Assembly: GCF_023973145.1 (NCBI RefSeq)
Contig: NZ_CP099546.1
Coordinates: 186,001 to 250,000 of the forward strand
DNA: 64,000 nucleotides
Origin: Natronosalvus vescus
GTDB lineage: Archaea; Halobacteriota; Halobacteria; Halobacteriales; Natrialbaceae
Direction of reading: 5' to 3'
Of the stretch, positions 63,877 to 64,000 are shown in pieces. The notes under the pieces are model-generated. The model made no database searches, was not told the DNA's origin, and saw only the letters and a list, made by a program, of their open reading frames with translations. A program made the position numbers and the translations under genes. How positions within the stretch are numbered: the stretch's first letter is position 1; each line of letters begins with the position of its first letter.

Positions 63877-64000
63877 ATGGTGCAGTACAAATCGAAGATG
63901 GTCGAGCGGATCCACCTCCCCGAGCGCGCCGAACGCGAGCACGCGCTCGAGGCCGCCGGCTACAACGTCTTCAATCTCGACGCCGAGGACGTCTTTATCG
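63877..64000 (+). CDS. tnaA: Tryptophanase-like gene, cut by right edge
   Basis: 41 codons to the window end. MVQYKSKMVERIHLPERAER and AAGYNVFNLDAEDVFI match the start of tryptophanase / tyrosine phenol-lyase proteins. The PLP site lies beyond the edge, so the exact enzyme is not settled. Confidence 0.7.
   Translation, partial: MVQYKSKMVERIHLPERAEREHALEAAGYNVFNLDAEDVFI

Overview
The window is chromosomal DNA from a haloarchaeon, most likely of the Natrialbales type, though I cannot fix the genus. The signs are high GC with GTC/GAC/CTCGAG-rich coding, strongly acidic proteins, mostly leaderless genes with a TTTATA-like box 25-30 bases before the ATG, twin-arginine signal peptides, PGF-CTERM sorting signals and archaeal informational genes (DP1 subunit of DNA polymerase D, ABCE1, NOG1, PIN/KH ATPase, archaemetzincin). 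I see no rRNA, tRNA or CRISPR. Most of the window is ordinary core genome, but two stretches stand out.

Module A (about 1.5-13.5 kb) and module B (about 36.3-42.4 kb) look like two versions of one export/assembly system. Each has secreted proteins related to DUF1102 or to proteins with SipW-type signal peptides (the TasA/camelysin-like group), an S26 signal peptidase with an extra Ig-like and membrane tail, a DUF5305 membrane protein, and a winged-helix regulator with two C-terminal membrane helices (DUF7344 type). Module A has five secreted proteins. Four of them share one N-terminal domain but carry different C-terminal heads: none, an Ig-like region, a beta-propeller-like region, or a ThuA/GATase-like fold plus an Ig-like domain. 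Module B has three. By analogy with bacterial TasA fibres and archaeal bundling pili, I infer a surface fibre with interchangeable heads. The sequence shows the modular layout; the fibre is a hypothesis.

13.7-25.4 kb holds metabolism and small proteins: aconitase, a CBS protein, two M32 carboxypeptidase paralogs on either side of an SDR and a BBE-like flavoprotein, DoxX, zinc-ribbon proteins, an ArsR-type regulator and a SnoaL-like protein. At 25.4-30.3 kb is a giant secreted protein (beta-helix, three CARDB-like domains, PGF-CTERM). Its PGF-pre-PGF domain is interrupted by thirteen repeats of about 17 residues built on F/Y-P-G-G-M-W. Then come an M20 deacylase, an O-antigen-ligase-like membrane protein and the PIN/KH ATPase.

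42.4-64.0 kb is mainly core: an EMC6-like protein with ABCE1, archaemetzincin opposite a UPF0146 protein, a decayed transposase, serA, DP1 opposite a signal peptidase, a heme-NO-binding-like protein lacking the usual heme histidine, prs, glmM, an ACT regulator, a secreted peptidoglycan-amidase-like protein, a DUF5518 protein, NOG1, a broken flaG-like gene and the start of a tryptophanase gene at the right edge.
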